A DNA stretch of 29,162 bases from Plantago elongata (Eukaryota > Streptophyta > Magnoliopsida > Lamiales > Plantaginaceae). Location of the stretch: the NCBI GenBank assembly GCA_036897095.1, contig JAYMSP010001755.1, forward strand, positions 1 to 29,162. The letters are read 5' to 3'. A model generated the notes under the pieces. The model had not been told where the DNA came from. It saw only the letters and a list, made by a program, of their open reading frames with translations, and made no database searches. This document shows positions 1 to 10,661 of the stretch, one piece after another (the first letter of the stretch is position 1; the number at the start of each line of letters is the position of its first letter). The translations under genes and the position numbers were made by a program.

Positions 1-194
1 ATATATGTCTTTATAGCTATCGGTAGCATGAATATGATAAGTTTGGAAAATATAATTTAAATTGTGCTAATTCTACATAATTTCTTAGCCTTGAGAATGA
101 ATGTGGTCTGAGATAGCCCACCGATTTTAAATAATATATAGATAGATGGCGTTCAATTATAATACTTGAGTGTTGTACAATATATCATATATGG

Positions 195-244
195 ACATGG
201 TAGCTCGAACAGAGCATCCACATGGTAGCTCGAACAGAGCTTCC
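195..244. repeat. 25-bp tandem duplication
   Basis: Two adjacent 25-bp units, 195-219 and 220-244, both begin ACATGGTAGCTCGAACAGAG and differ at one base (A versus T near the end). The second unit runs into short inverted segments (CTTCCAGACTGGAAG, AAGCTTCTAAGCTT), so the locus could fold. No coding role is apparent. Confidence 0.8.
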
Positions 245-1938
245 AGACTGGAAGCTCAAGCTTCTAAGCTTCCATGCTGGAAGTTCGGTCAGGGTTTTTC
301 TACTGTTTTTCGGTAGAGATAGAACTGAAGAGAAGGTTCGTCGGAGTTCTGGTGGCGGTTGGAAAGTTTGAAGAAGAAGACATATTTTATTGTAATTGAA
401 CAATATAGGAGGATGAATTTGTAAATAGATGTAACTTGTATTTTAAGAATTGCTTAAATTACTAAAATTAATAATATTTTAAATTTTAATAGTTGAATTA
501 TAATATTTATTAAATTTTTAAAAGTGTACTATTATTATTATTACAGTACGAATATGGTTAGTTGAATTCTATTAATGTATAATGTGTAGTGTAGAATGCA
601 TTTAATACTTTATGAAGGGCTCGACCACGTATATAACGTAGACATTCCATACACCACTTGAAGGTTTCTTCAATGCCAATTTTTTTACTATGTCTCTGGA
701 CACGAAATGAGTGAAAGGTGGGAAATTAATTGAAGATTCCCTTGGAGCCCTTCACTTTAATGACGTTGTTTTTCTCAAGGGAGAATTGAATTAAAAATGT
801 TAATTAACAGCTCTAACTAAGACAAAAACAGCATCAAGCTCAGTAATAACCATGTTTAATTCGAATTTTCAAATTCCCAACGCACGAACATCTGTTGGCA
901 CGCATAGATTTTATTTATTTAATCTGCCCGTTTCCTAATTACGAGGTAAGGTTGACATTAATCCCATGGCAAGACATTACGAATATTAATTAGCTAATAA
1001 ATTAATTACAGTCAAGCTAAGCTAGCTCAGCTCTCATGATGTCAGAAAAATTCTATTTCCAATAGAAACCAATTGTTTATGGTCTCTGTTAGAGTTCGTC
1101 GATCTTCTTCTTCTCCACTGATTTCTTCTATTTTGTTTCCTGTTGATCGCTGCAACAGACTAATTTATTTAATTTTTGTACATTGTATTCTAACCATGTT
1201 CGAGGGTTACTCTAAAGTATGAATAATATTTTTTAAATGATTAAAAGTATATTAAAAATAAATCACGAGTACACAAGTATAAGAAATGCTCATGACAGAA
1301 AACAAATTTGCTATCACAACCTGTCTAAAGCACAAGACACTTGGTAAAATAGCCAGAACCAACCCATTACACATTCATTAGAATAAAATACCAGAACCGC
1401 TACCAGAATATACATGAAAATTGATTTTTAGAGGAGTCCAAAAGGAGAAAAAAACACATAATGACAATGTTAACAATTTCCACTTAATATTGAGCAAGGT
1501 ATTTGCTTGTACGCAGCTATCTACCAAGCACTAGTTATTAATTAATTAACAATCTTTGGCAAATGATGAATTGACTTTCGGGTAAATTAGCACAACGTTA
1601 ATCTTCATAACTAAATGCAGTCACGCTAGAAAGTATACTTAATTCTGTCTATATATAGGGACAAAACTTTTGGAGACTCAAAAGTATATAATTATGCCAA
1701 GACAAAGTTAGGCTTAATTAATTTCACCTATAGGGGCTTTGACCAAATTATTACAGTCGTCAAGGTTTATGCTACATAATTGAGATCTTGTTACAGGACA
1801 CTAAATGTAATTATTGCAGTATCATTGGAGTACGATCATCAAAACAAGGTATTAAAATTTTTGTCTAGTTGATAATATTTATGTTATATTTTAATGGAAG
1901 AACAAAATGGTCACCCCATCTAATACGTTATAAAAACG

Positions 1939-1958
1939 ATATATATATATATATATAA
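1939..1958. repeat. (AT)n microsatellite
   Basis: An uninterrupted run of about nine AT dinucleotides. Simple repeat with no associated gene. Confidence 0.8.
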
Positions 1959-2401
1959 GCATTCGATTCATTTTCCGTTTAACTCTTGATGAGTGTTTCG
2001 TTTGGCACCAGCGGATGAGTTTACTTAAGTTGGATGACTTAAAAATCAATTGATGTTGCATATATAAAAACCAAGAGCTAGTGATATGAGTTTACGTAAG
2101 AAGGGTAAGAATGAGTTGTTGGGGGAGAAAATGTACACGTTTAAAGCTTACACTAAAATTTCCTTTTCTCATCTGCTCTTGTAAAGGGGGGATGCCTTAC
2201 ATGGAAAAAGAAAAGAGTGAAAAAGAATCAACTCTCAACTTATTTACTTTTCCTTTCCAAACCCAGCCTCTGCTTTCCCCCCTTCTTTTCTCATCCTACC
2301 CCCATGTCCACAAAAGCAAATCCCAACCCCCAAGAACATTTTTTATTTGCATGTACTCCTCAACCTCATTTTTCCGATAACTTCATATACTCATGTTATT
2401 A

Positions 2402-3060
2402 GAGGCCGATTGGTTTAGTTTGGTGTATTGTGGTGTGTTTAATTCGTTGATCGTATGTATTTGATGATTGGTTTAATATGTCTTATTTCAAATGTATAAT
2501 CAAAGCTCGACAAAGTCCGACGAAGCCCGTACATTTTGAAGAAGTGTATTCTCAAACACACTTTCCAACCACATTCAAACACATTTCGATTCTCATGTAT
2601 TTGAGAAATGCAATTGAGAATGCATTTATACCTTGTCCGAATATTACAACAATGCCACCGAATAATAAAACTCCTATTGAACAGTAAACCCTATTCGACT
2701 CATATTTGACTCGTACTTTATATTTGAAATTTAAATACGGGACACGTGTCACGTCCACGTTAATTCTTGGTATAAATTGTGTATTATAATTAAAAATATT
2801 TTAAAAAATTATGAAAAATATTTAAAAATATTTTAAAATTTATAAAAATTCATTTTATATTTTTACAAACAATAAAAAAATTATGAAAAGTGTATTTTTG
2901 ACATGAAATACACATTCGAAACGTTTAACAATATATCGAACCAATCACTCATTTCCAAATGTAGAATCGGGTCAAATTGCATCTACTGATGTGTTTCATT
3001 TTTCAGACTTTGATTATACAGTTTGACCGAGACAAAAGCATAATCAAACTAATCAGGCCC
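2402..3060. mobile_element. Tourist-like (PIF/Harbinger) MITE, 659 bp
   Basis: The left end reads GAGGCCGATTGGTTTAG. The right end, read on the - strand, is GGGCCTGATTAGTTTGA. These are imperfect terminal inverted repeats, flanked on both sides by the trinucleotide TTA (2399-2401 and 3061-3063). That is the target duplication expected of PIF/Harbinger-derived Tourist elements. Inner TGATTGGTT segments near 2465 and 2939-2947 are also inverted, so the arms may be longer. No transposase is encoded, so it would be non-autonomous. It contains a perfect G-box palindrome at 2741-2750. A hAT origin was considered but no 8-bp duplication is visible. Confidence 0.6.
2741..2750. promoter_or_regulatory. 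G-box/ABRE palindrome inside the MITE
   Basis: GACACGTGTC is a perfect 10-bp palindrome around the CACGTG core bound by plant bZIP and bHLH factors. A second ACGT core follows at once (TCACGTCC). It lies about 1.9 kb before the KANADI start codon. The motif is seen; function is inference. Confidence 0.35.
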
Positions 3061-3063
3061 TTA

Positions 3064-4150
3064 TATATATTTACATAAAAATTGAAAATAAATTATAAAA
3101 TGTAGTAAAAATATTTACCTTTAATGAAAAGAATGTAAAAAGTTATAAGAGTAAAATTCTTCACTAAATGTTATGTGTGAATCAATAGCATATAAATTAA
3201 CTTTTATAAAACGACTATAATTATAGATGTATGAAAAAATTTGGAACATATATCTAGCTAACATTCTTTCACTATTTTTATGGAATATTAGATGTAATTA
3301 TTTTTATCAATGCAATTCCATTTTTTACTTCAGAGTTTAAGTAACACAACAACAAACTTCTATGTATTCTTTTATTAGTAATTCACATTTTTGTGTGAAA
3401 AACAATTTTGATATATATATACTTTATATTAAAGAAAGCCGTACTTTCTAAAACAAAGTCTTATTATCTATACCAACTAATCCGAAAGAAAAGATCGTTA
3501 TATATCATCCCCAACTAGAAGTCTTATTTTTATATATTTTCAAGAAATGCTATACATTAGTTGAATCTCATTCAATTTTGTTACTTATTCATCTTGACTT
3601 TAATAAGAAATTATAAAAGGCCATATGTCTAATCAGTTTTAAGGAAGATATTTATAAATGTAATGACAATGAGGGGTAGCGCATACTTCTAAAGACAAAA
3701 CAAGACATGGAGAAAATTCCATGGACATATACATTATTTTGTTATACTTATAAAAAGGTATTATTTTTTACACTTATAATTAACTGTAAAACTGACATTT
3801 TTTGGATCTCACACACAAATGGTGTCCTACTGAAACTCTAAATACGCTCTACAATCTCATATGAGCCACTTAAATTCTTCTAACGTTAACTATTTCGTTG
3901 AATTATTTAATTATATACTTGATGTTATTAGGAAATAGTCTTGATATTGAGATTACCTTTTGATGTCTATTTCAAAGTTTTGTCCTTAGTATAAATACAT
4001 TGAAGTCCAAAAATTGATTGAATGGGAACTAATTTGTTGTTAATTTTAAATTTCATTAAAGGCTCATAATCTTTTCAGACAAGTCTGTTGACATATGGCA
4101 TGTTTACAAATAAATTAGTTAAAATGTGATAATATGAACAAAAAAGAAAA
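3064..4150 (+). promoter_or_regulatory. Upstream region of the KANADI gene
   Basis: About 1.1 kb of AT-rich DNA between the Tourist-like element and the probable transcription start. No open frame of interest and no clear element ends are seen. It is assigned as proximal promoter only by position. No individual binding site in it stands out enough to annotate. Confidence 0.35.
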
Positions 4151-4152
4151 TT

Positions 4153-4162
4153 AAATATAAAT
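4153..4162 (+). promoter_or_regulatory. Candidate TATA box of the KANADI gene
   Basis: AAATATAAAT lies just before a C/A-rich stretch (CACCCACACACACCC) of the kind common around plant transcription starts. If used, it would place the start near 4185-4195 and give a leader of about 490 bases. This is inference; other TATA-like runs occur nearby. Confidence 0.25.
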
Positions 4163-4292
4163 TGGCACCCACACACACCCAACCCCCACCTCTCACCAAA
4201 TAGCCCTTCAAGTGTCACTTTCTCACATATACTTCACACAAAAGAATAAAAGAAATTTAAAGAAAAACCACAGTATTCATTCACTACTTGAT

Positions 4293-4359
4293 ATGATACC
4301 TTGTCACTCTACCCCTCTCTCTTTCTCTCTCAATCACAAATCCCTGCAACTACTCCTCT

Positions 4360-4391
<32 letters not shown>

Positions 4392-4559
4392 CCCCATCTC
4401 TCAAAACACACTGCAACAAGAAACAAACCCACAATCCACTTCATTTCTCTCCAAATTCATCACAACCCTAAAACAAAAAAAACCTCACACCAACAACAAG
4501 AACAATACCTATCTATCTATATATCTATCCATCCAAATCTATCTCCTCTAGCTATATAG
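4293..4559 (+). CDS. Possible upstream ORF in the KANADI leader, 88 codons
   Basis: If transcription begins before 4293, this would be the first AUG on the mRNA. It opens an 88-codon frame ending in TAG at 4557-4559, 121 bases before the main start and in a different frame. The encoded sequence is serine-rich because it runs through the TCA repeat (about ten serines) and has no recognisable domain. The frame stays open further upstream only through a GTG codon at 4212. It could reduce translation of the main frame, or be a chance open frame in G-poor DNA. Confidence 0.25.
4359..4388. repeat. (TCA)10 microsatellite in the leader
   Basis: About ten perfect TCA units within the probable 5' leader. 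Such tracts are length-variable, so the locus may be polymorphic. Confidence 0.85.
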
Positions 4560-4680
4560 CTCTTTCAGAAAAGGAGACCTATCTCCACTTAGCCAAGACA
4601 AGAAAACAAGAACTAGACAAACCTACTATATATACAACAATACATATCTGAATTCATCTGAAACAAGAGGTTGCAACAAT

Positions 4681-7600
4681 ATGGAGCTCTTTCCGGCACA
4701 ACCAGACCTCTCCCTACAAATCAGCCCACCAAACTCGAAACCCTCTTCCAATTGGATCAGAAACAACACCAACCATCATCACCAAGATCATCATCATCAT
4801 CATAACAACCATAACCATCATCAAGATCATCATCATCATCAAAATAGTAACCATGAAATGGACTTGAGCTTCTGGAAAAGAGCCCTTGATTCAAGAAACA
4901 CCAACACTACTACCACCACCAACAACCACCACAATATCATATCATCAACACCTCACCCCAGTACCTTACGCCACCTACTTCACGGTGGCTCCTCCGCCCA
5001 CCTCCTCCACTCTTTCCAACCAAACAACCACCAACAACAAGCTGAGCTTAATTACATGAGGCCTATTAGAGGAATCCCAGTCTACCAACAAAACCCTGCA
5101 GCTGCTTCTAGTTTCCCATTTATAACTACCCCTCATCATCATCAAAACTTGGACACTACAACACCTTCTCCACCTCCTACTAGTCATCATAACAGTAACA
5201 CCTACAACACTCACTCTCAGCATCAGAGCTTACTCCGATCCCGGTACCTATCGAGGTTTCCAACTAAACGGAGCATGAGAGCTCCCAGGATGCGATGGAC
5301 TACAACCCTCCACGCTCGGTTCGTTCATGCGGTTGAGCTTCTGGGCGGCCACGAAAGTAAGTAACTATGAGAGTATTAATATAAATGACTATGTATTTAA
5401 CGTATGTACAAATACAAGATTTTAAAGAAAATGAAATTATACGAGATGATATATACAATATACATACTAATGGTTGTTATACTGAATTTGTGGTGTAGGA
5501 GCTACACCAAAGTCAGTTCTTGAGCTCATGGATGTAAAAGATCTCACATTAGCCCATGTCAAATCCCATTTGCAGGTAATGAACTAACTACCAACCTAAT
5601 GAATCACCTTCATTATCAATTAAGGGTATCTTGTCCTCTATATGGAGATGATCACCTTAATTTAGTTATATAATCTTGATTTTCATCAAATTTGTGTACA
5701 ATGTGTTCAAAACAAGTATAGAAGTTTCAAATTCCAATGTTACACTGGATCTGAAGGTCTATACATGGGCCTATATGCTTGGAAATTAGAACCATCCATG
5801 TAAGAATTGAAGGGATAATATGTATCAAGAACATAATAATAATAATAAACAATAATATAAGTATATTTTGAAAAGAGAGAATAAAAAGGATAAGACAAGG
5901 CACAAGAATTTAGATTTGAGAAAAGTCCAAGTTGTATTCTATCTGCAAGATTTGCTCTCTCACTCTTTATTTTTTGGTTTCAGGATAACACTAGTACAAA
6001 GAGCTATCATGACACAATGATATGTGTGTTACATTTTCTATTTTAAGTATTTCTTTGTTAACTCTGGTTTTTATACACAATAGACCAGGGTTCATTAATT
6101 AACCATGGTTAACCTAGAAAAAACAGACCAAGTTACTACAACATGTACATTGTACATAGGACGCATGCCCAAACTTGGTTTGTTTTAATTATTACTGTAC
6201 TAACAGTCAGTAAAGTAGCAACTCCTACTGTACAATCAGAAGAAGAAGCATTTTGAAGAGTTTAATTGTTTCTTGGTTAATTTGCTTTTGACTGGCCAGA
6301 ATCATAATTCTCTGGTAGTAATTGTTCTGCAATTAATCTTATGCTGTGTTTCTTGGCAGATGTATCGAACAGTTAAGTCAACTGATCGAGCTGCAGCTAC
6401 ATCAGGTTGGTTATAATATATACTCAGATCCAAATGTAGCTAGGAGTAGTAACTAATTTCGAACCCAAATGCTAAATTCCTTTATGTTTGCGTGTTTAGG
6501 ACAATTGGATGCTTTTGAAAATGGATCATCTGGGGACACGTCCGATGATTTCTTGTTCGACATTCAGAATACTTCGCAAAAGTCTGAGGCGGTATCAGGC
6601 CAACGAGGTCAAGTTAGCATGAACCAAGACAAGGATTACCAAGCTCTCTGGAGCAATTCCTCAAGGTATGCATATACATAAACCACAATTCCTTTGTCAC
6701 AGAATGCCTTAAGGTGTGATCATCACCATATGTATATTGCACTAAAATAAATTTCTCTATTACTATTTGCAACATTTAAAATGTAATCTCATCCCAAGTC
6801 TTAGCGAAAAATCACCATGTGAACGTAGAACCGGGTGCAAATCTATACATTTTGTCTAATTATGTAAAACTATTCAACCAAATCCAAACACACGGATCCA
6901 ACTCCGCTCCTTTCAAATCAAAACCAAACCGTGAATTTAGAAGTAATTGGAGTAAATGAGCCTTGAAGTGGAGATAGTTTCTCAATGCTCTATTTCAACA
7001 TTTTCTTCGCATATATCCCTTTGACCTTTTAGATGTTTTTTTAATCATTTCTAGACTACTTTCAGCACACTTAACTTCATAAAAAAAACTAGGGCATAAT
7101 CGTTAGCTAATTATTCATGGGTAATCCATTATACATCCTAGGTCTTTGACTAAAAAAGACTAAAGTTTTCCAACAAGTTCATAATAATTGTCAATAATCA
7201 ATAGTGTTGGTTCACCCATGGTCAAGATGAATCCTTTAGCTAGTGTAATCGTATCAAGAATTCATTTCTTGAAATCCACGCCCTGCTTAAATTGTTGTAC
7301 TATCGAGTATTGATACGTCATGCCTCATTGCATCTTGGTGGTATGCAACACATAAATTACGTGGTATAAATACGGTACAACATTTAAATCACAACCGACT
7401 TTAGCATATGAGAAAAAGTTGTATTCTTTTTGAGGAATAAGTCATTGATTGATCCTTTAGGCAGTATAGTCTGTAGGCTGTACATTAAACATGACATTAA
7501 TCAGGCCATTATAGTGCTAGGTATGACTATTTAACAACACAGAAGCTGTAAAATTTAATGCGCCAATACCATAATCGATGCTTGTCGATGGATCAGTATA

Positions 7601-9282
7601 TATCCCTTTAATAATTCAACGTCAATGCTAGCAAGCTACTCCCAGTTATTCAAACTCACTATTAATACACTTTGAATTATTCTCACATCAACTCTTCATC
7701 ATATTATTATAAGTGATAAAGTAAATAAAAGATCCATTATTCAATTCTTCGTACAGTATTATTTGTACTGTTTATGACTAAATATTTATAACTCTACCTT
7801 GCATGGATACTCACAATAATTCATTTTACCTAGTAACGTCCATGTCACACGATACTAATCAATACTCCAAGCAGTTCACGCTTATGTGACTAATACTATG
7901 AACTAAGTAATTTTATAGTACATTCGAGTGTAGAAATCGTATTTCACAAGAATTTAAATGTTAGAATGATATAATTCTACAAATTAAGAATTTTCCGTTG
8001 AATGGTCCCCAACATTGGGATAATTTGTAACTTAATATGTAGAAGCAAGAACTTGGTGACATGTGAAAAATATAGTGGTAAATGAACAAAATGAAACTAA
8101 AAATGGGCATTAGAGATCTCTTTAGCTTGGATTTTGTGGGTTCAAATAAGGGTAATGTATATTAAAAAGGTCCCACAAATTAAGAAACTTACACACAAAG
8201 CTCAACACAAGACTGTGATGGACCCAGATGTGGAAATCTTGGTACCAAAGCTTTTTGCCAATTCAGACTTTTATGGAGGCAGTTTGAAATATTCATGCAT
8301 AAAATTTGAATATTATATTGTTAATTTACCATAGTAATGGGATATCACATGGGTGCGGTTTGGTTTCTTTCACTTTATTTTGTTGCAAAAGGACAGAATT
8401 ACAAAAAGTTAAGGGGGTGAAACTATAAATAAGACAGTAAAAAGATGGCTTTCTTTTGCTCAGTGTTGCTTTAGTTTCTTTTGTGCATAAACTTCCACTG
8501 TTGGAAATATTCTCTCATAATGGTACTTTTCCATTTGATTTTTTAGCAGAGAAGCTTGGTTGCATGGGAGACCAAGGGAAGAGCAAATACACCAATCTCT
8601 TGATGATCAGGTACTATATAAAATTGCTTTTGACCCAATGTATTATTGCTAAAGTGTCCTTTATGTAATTTACTTTTGAAAATTCCACCTGTTTGTTTTG
8701 GTCTTCTTGCGGGAATAAAGTAAAATGCATGGGAAAGCTTTTTTCAAGTTAAAGAATAACACTAAAAGAGAGGAAAGATGTCCTTAGAAAATCATAATTT
8801 CCTTTTCGTAAGCTTTTCTAAAAGGATGTGTTTACACTAGTGCTCTGCACTATTCATCTCCCACTATATCTTAATATACCTCGTACTTGTTACACTACTA
8901 TAGTTTTATTTCACTTGGTACAATTGTTCCTCTTAAGTTATCTCCCCCTTTCCAAATCTTAAAACTGTATTTGAAATAGAGGTTGACTCTGTTAAACATT
9001 AGTTGACTAGACAGACGGTCTCAATTCATTAATCGTCAGTTGTCAGATACAGACCAAGTTTAATTAAGTATAGCTCTACAAACTTAATGAGTTCATGTAT
9101 AAGCAATGCACTAATTCATACACATGTGGACAATGTAGGATGCATGCATGCAGAAGAACATGGAAGCGAGATGCTTAAGCTATGAGCGAGTATCGGGGGC
9201 GAGTTCATCGAGCATATCGGACACATTAAACCCCAATAACAACAAGCCTAATTTGGAGTTCACATTGGGAAGGTCACATTGA
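4681..9282 (+). CDS. KAN2: KANADI2-like GARP transcription factor (six exons)
   Basis: Exons are 4681-5356, 5499-5575, 6360-6405, 6500-6665, 8550-8610 and 9154-9282, all GT-AG, giving 384 residues. The N-terminus MELFPAQPDLSLQISPPNSK is characteristic of KAN2. DLSLQI (9-14) resembles an EAR repression motif. DLSFWKRALDS (61-71) and RPIRGIPVY (127-135) are conserved family blocks. A His/Asn/Gln-rich tract lies between residues about 30 and 57. The GARP (MYB-like) DNA-binding domain spans about 200-258, with MRWTTTLHARFVHAVELLGG and the SHLQMYR signature (248-254), and is split by introns 1 and 2. The tail ends PNLEFTLGRSH. KANADI proteins are nuclear regulators that specify abaxial (lower-side) identity in leaves and carpels and oppose HD-ZIP III genes. 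Length matches the family (about 390-400). No break is seen. Exon 5 and 6 acceptors are ambiguous. A KAN1 assignment is less likely because of the N-terminus. Confidence 0.93.
5576..6359 (+). other. KANADI intron 2
   Basis: This 784-bp intron separates the two halves of the GARP domain, with GTAATG at the donor and TTGGCAG at the acceptor. It holds a short (AAT)n tract near 5836-5850 and a 14-bp perfect palindrome, TTAACCATGGTTAA, at 6099-6112. No transposon ends are recognised. Confidence 0.8.
6666..8549 (+). other. KANADI intron 4 (1.9 kb)
   Basis: The largest intron, with donor GTATGC and acceptor TTTTAGCAG. It is AT-rich and contains no convincing gene, inverted-repeat element or LTR. 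Exon 5 begins right after a tandem acceptor (see findings). A length of about 1.9 kb next to very small exons could house intronic regulatory sequence, but I see no specific site. Confidence 0.75.
8611..9153 (+). other. KANADI intron 5
   Basis: 543 bp in phase 0, donor GTACTA. The 3' end carries repeated TGCATG before CAG at 9151-9153. A second AG at 9137-9138 would add five in-frame codons to exon 6. No repeat element recognised. Confidence 0.75.
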
Positions 9283-10353
9283 CTGCAACTGATGAAGCTG
9301 TACTGAACTACTGATCATATCGACATCATATATATATATATATGTATTACCATCTATGATCTCTCGGACGAGGAGCTAGCTGTTGACGAAAGAACCGGGT
9401 ACCCGGCCACTGAGGAAATATCAGAGCTTACAAGGGCCAAAAAGCAAGAAAAAAAGAACAAAAAAGAGAGAGAGGAGTTAAAGACAGAAAGTAAACAAAA
9501 GGGTGATGCGGTAGCTAGGAAAGGGAAAGAGATGGATTTACTTTTGCTGTTATCAGATTTCAAAATCACCTTGATTAATTAAGTATCCCAAAAGGAAAAA
9601 TGATTCTAATTGGTTTTTGTATTGTGTTGTGCACTTAGAAAAGAGGAAAAGAGGGAAAGGAGAGAAGGAAAAAAAGCTTCAAGAGCCTTTAGTACTAGTG
9701 TCGATTAATTGGTCCATGTTTGGTGGTTAATTGTGTATGGGAGACTTTTTAATTTATATTTAACAAAAGAAATGCCTACTTAAGTATTGGTATTAGTACA
9801 TTAATCATAGCAAATGTGTATTTAAAGTACCTAGAGTTTAAGTTCGAATGATTGAAGTTTGCATGAGCAATTTCATGATCATTTTTTGGTTTGTTTGTAA
9901 CATGATTTGAGAATGATAATGTTACGTTAGACAAGGTCACATGATATGCACCTTTAAAATTTCCTAATTCTAAAAGGGATTTTGTAAAGGAAAAGATGGT
10001 CATATCCGGAACCAGTAAAGGGAACCAAGTGTAAGACATAAGGTAATGGGGGATAATATTATAATTAATTTTAAAATACATGGAGTGGAGTATAACAAGA
10101 GGAAAGACAAAAGTTTTGAGAAAAGATAGAATGAGAATATATATCAACATTGAGTTTGCAACGCAATATTCTTTACCCGCATGAACTCACTTTGTTTAAT
10201 CCTCCAAACTGTCCCTAATCTAGCATGCATGCATATGATGGTAATATATAACTTGATTGTTTATATAGCAATGAACTTGAATTTAGTGATTATATAGTCC
10301 TTAATCGAAGTTATCTTGAGAGAAGCAGTATAGAACAAATTAACTAATGTTTC
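9283..10353. other. 3' flank of the KANADI gene, no gene seen
   Basis: The first part (to about 9700) is probably 3' untranslated sequence. It has an (AT)n run near 9329-9343, an A/G-rich stretch around 9440-9540, and no clear AATAAA signal at the expected distance. The rest is AT-rich DNA with stop-riddled frames. The longest open frame, 124 codons on the - strand (9776-10150), has no domain I recognise and I treat it as chance. Confidence 0.5.
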
Positions 10354-10431
<78 letters not shown>

Positions 10432-10436
10432 TTATT
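10354..10436. repeat. (TAA)n followed by (TTA)n, a large palindromic microsatellite
   Basis: About eleven TAA units run directly into about sixteen TTA units (with one T-rich interruption). The locus is both a microsatellite and a near-perfect inverted repeat able to form a hairpin of about 35 bp per arm. Confidence 0.9.
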
Positions 10437-10451
10437 TTATTCATGACAACA

Positions 10452-10535
10452 AAACGCAGTCTAGTTGGTAAGATGTTTCATCTCCAATTAATAGATTGAG
10501 AGTTCGAGTCATCCTTTAGCTGTTTAAAAAAATGT
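10452..10535 (+). mobile_element. Possible tRNA-derived SINE remnant
   Basis: CTAGTTGGTAAG (from 10461) resembles an RNA polymerase III box A, and GAGTTCGAGTC (10500-10510) resembles box B. The spacing is normal for tRNA-related promoters. No tRNA cloverleaf closes around them. It abuts the TAA/TTA repeat on its left, and an A-run follows at about 10525-10531. Ends and target duplication are not clear, so it may be an old truncated copy. Confidence 0.4.
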
Positions 10536-10651
10536 CTAGTTCATATTTGAAAATTTTTATAAAAGTCTCTAGAGTTTAAATTTTACATATCATGGCCCAA
10601 AACTTAATTAGAATTGGGGAGATAAATAATTGTACAGTGGTTGAAAGAAAG

Positions 10652-10661
10652 AGCAACTACC
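10652..10661 (+). repeat. Target duplication, left copy (LINE)
   Basis: AGCAACTACC is repeated exactly at 11392-11401, directly after the poly(A) tail of the LINE fragment. This defines the insertion. Confidence 0.75.

Larger units (their letters stand above)
1..2398. other. AT-rich intergenic DNA, no gene seen
   Basis: I see no convincing coding region. The open frames here are short, lack recognisable domains and sit in low-complexity sequence. Visible small structures are a 25-bp tandem duplication near 195-244, an (AT)n run near 1939-1958, and a pyrimidine-rich stretch at about 2250-2330. It may contain distal upstream DNA of the KANADI gene, but nothing in it proves that. Confidence 0.6.
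4190..4680 (+). other. Probable 5' leader of the KANADI gene
   Basis: The segment is strongly C/A/T-rich and G-poor, with CT runs at about 4314-4331 and a TCA microsatellite, as is usual for plant 5' leaders. The only ATG before the main start is at 4293. The main start has A at -3 and G at +4, a strong context. No intron is evident in the leader. The true transcription start is not determined. Confidence 0.45.

Noticed and set aside
185..403. 72-codon open frame on the - strand
   Set aside because: No domain recognised. It overlaps a 25-bp tandem duplication and short inverted segments, so it looks like chance.
2111..2402. Overlapping open frames of 89 and 61 codons
   Set aside because: Pyrimidine-rich sequence without stops in two frames at once; no homology recognised and no splice context.
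2402..3060. hAT element
   Set aside because: No 8-bp target duplication. TTA on both sides and GGGCC termini fit PIF/Harbinger better.
4212..4292. Extension of the upstream ORF to 4212
   Set aside because: It requires a GTG start, which is not a normal plant initiation codon. The first ATG is at 4293.
4681..9282. KAN1 rather than KAN2
   Set aside because: The N-terminal MELFPAQPDLSLQISPPNSK and the PNLEFTLGRSH end fit KAN2. KAN1 proteins have a different start.
9354..9569. 71-codon open frame on the - strand after the KANADI stop
   Set aside because: It is the complement of an A/G-rich probable 3' untranslated region, giving a Ser/Phe/Leu-rich peptide.
9776..10150. 124-codon open frame on the - strand
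   Set aside because: No recognisable domain, AT-driven composition and no supporting signals.
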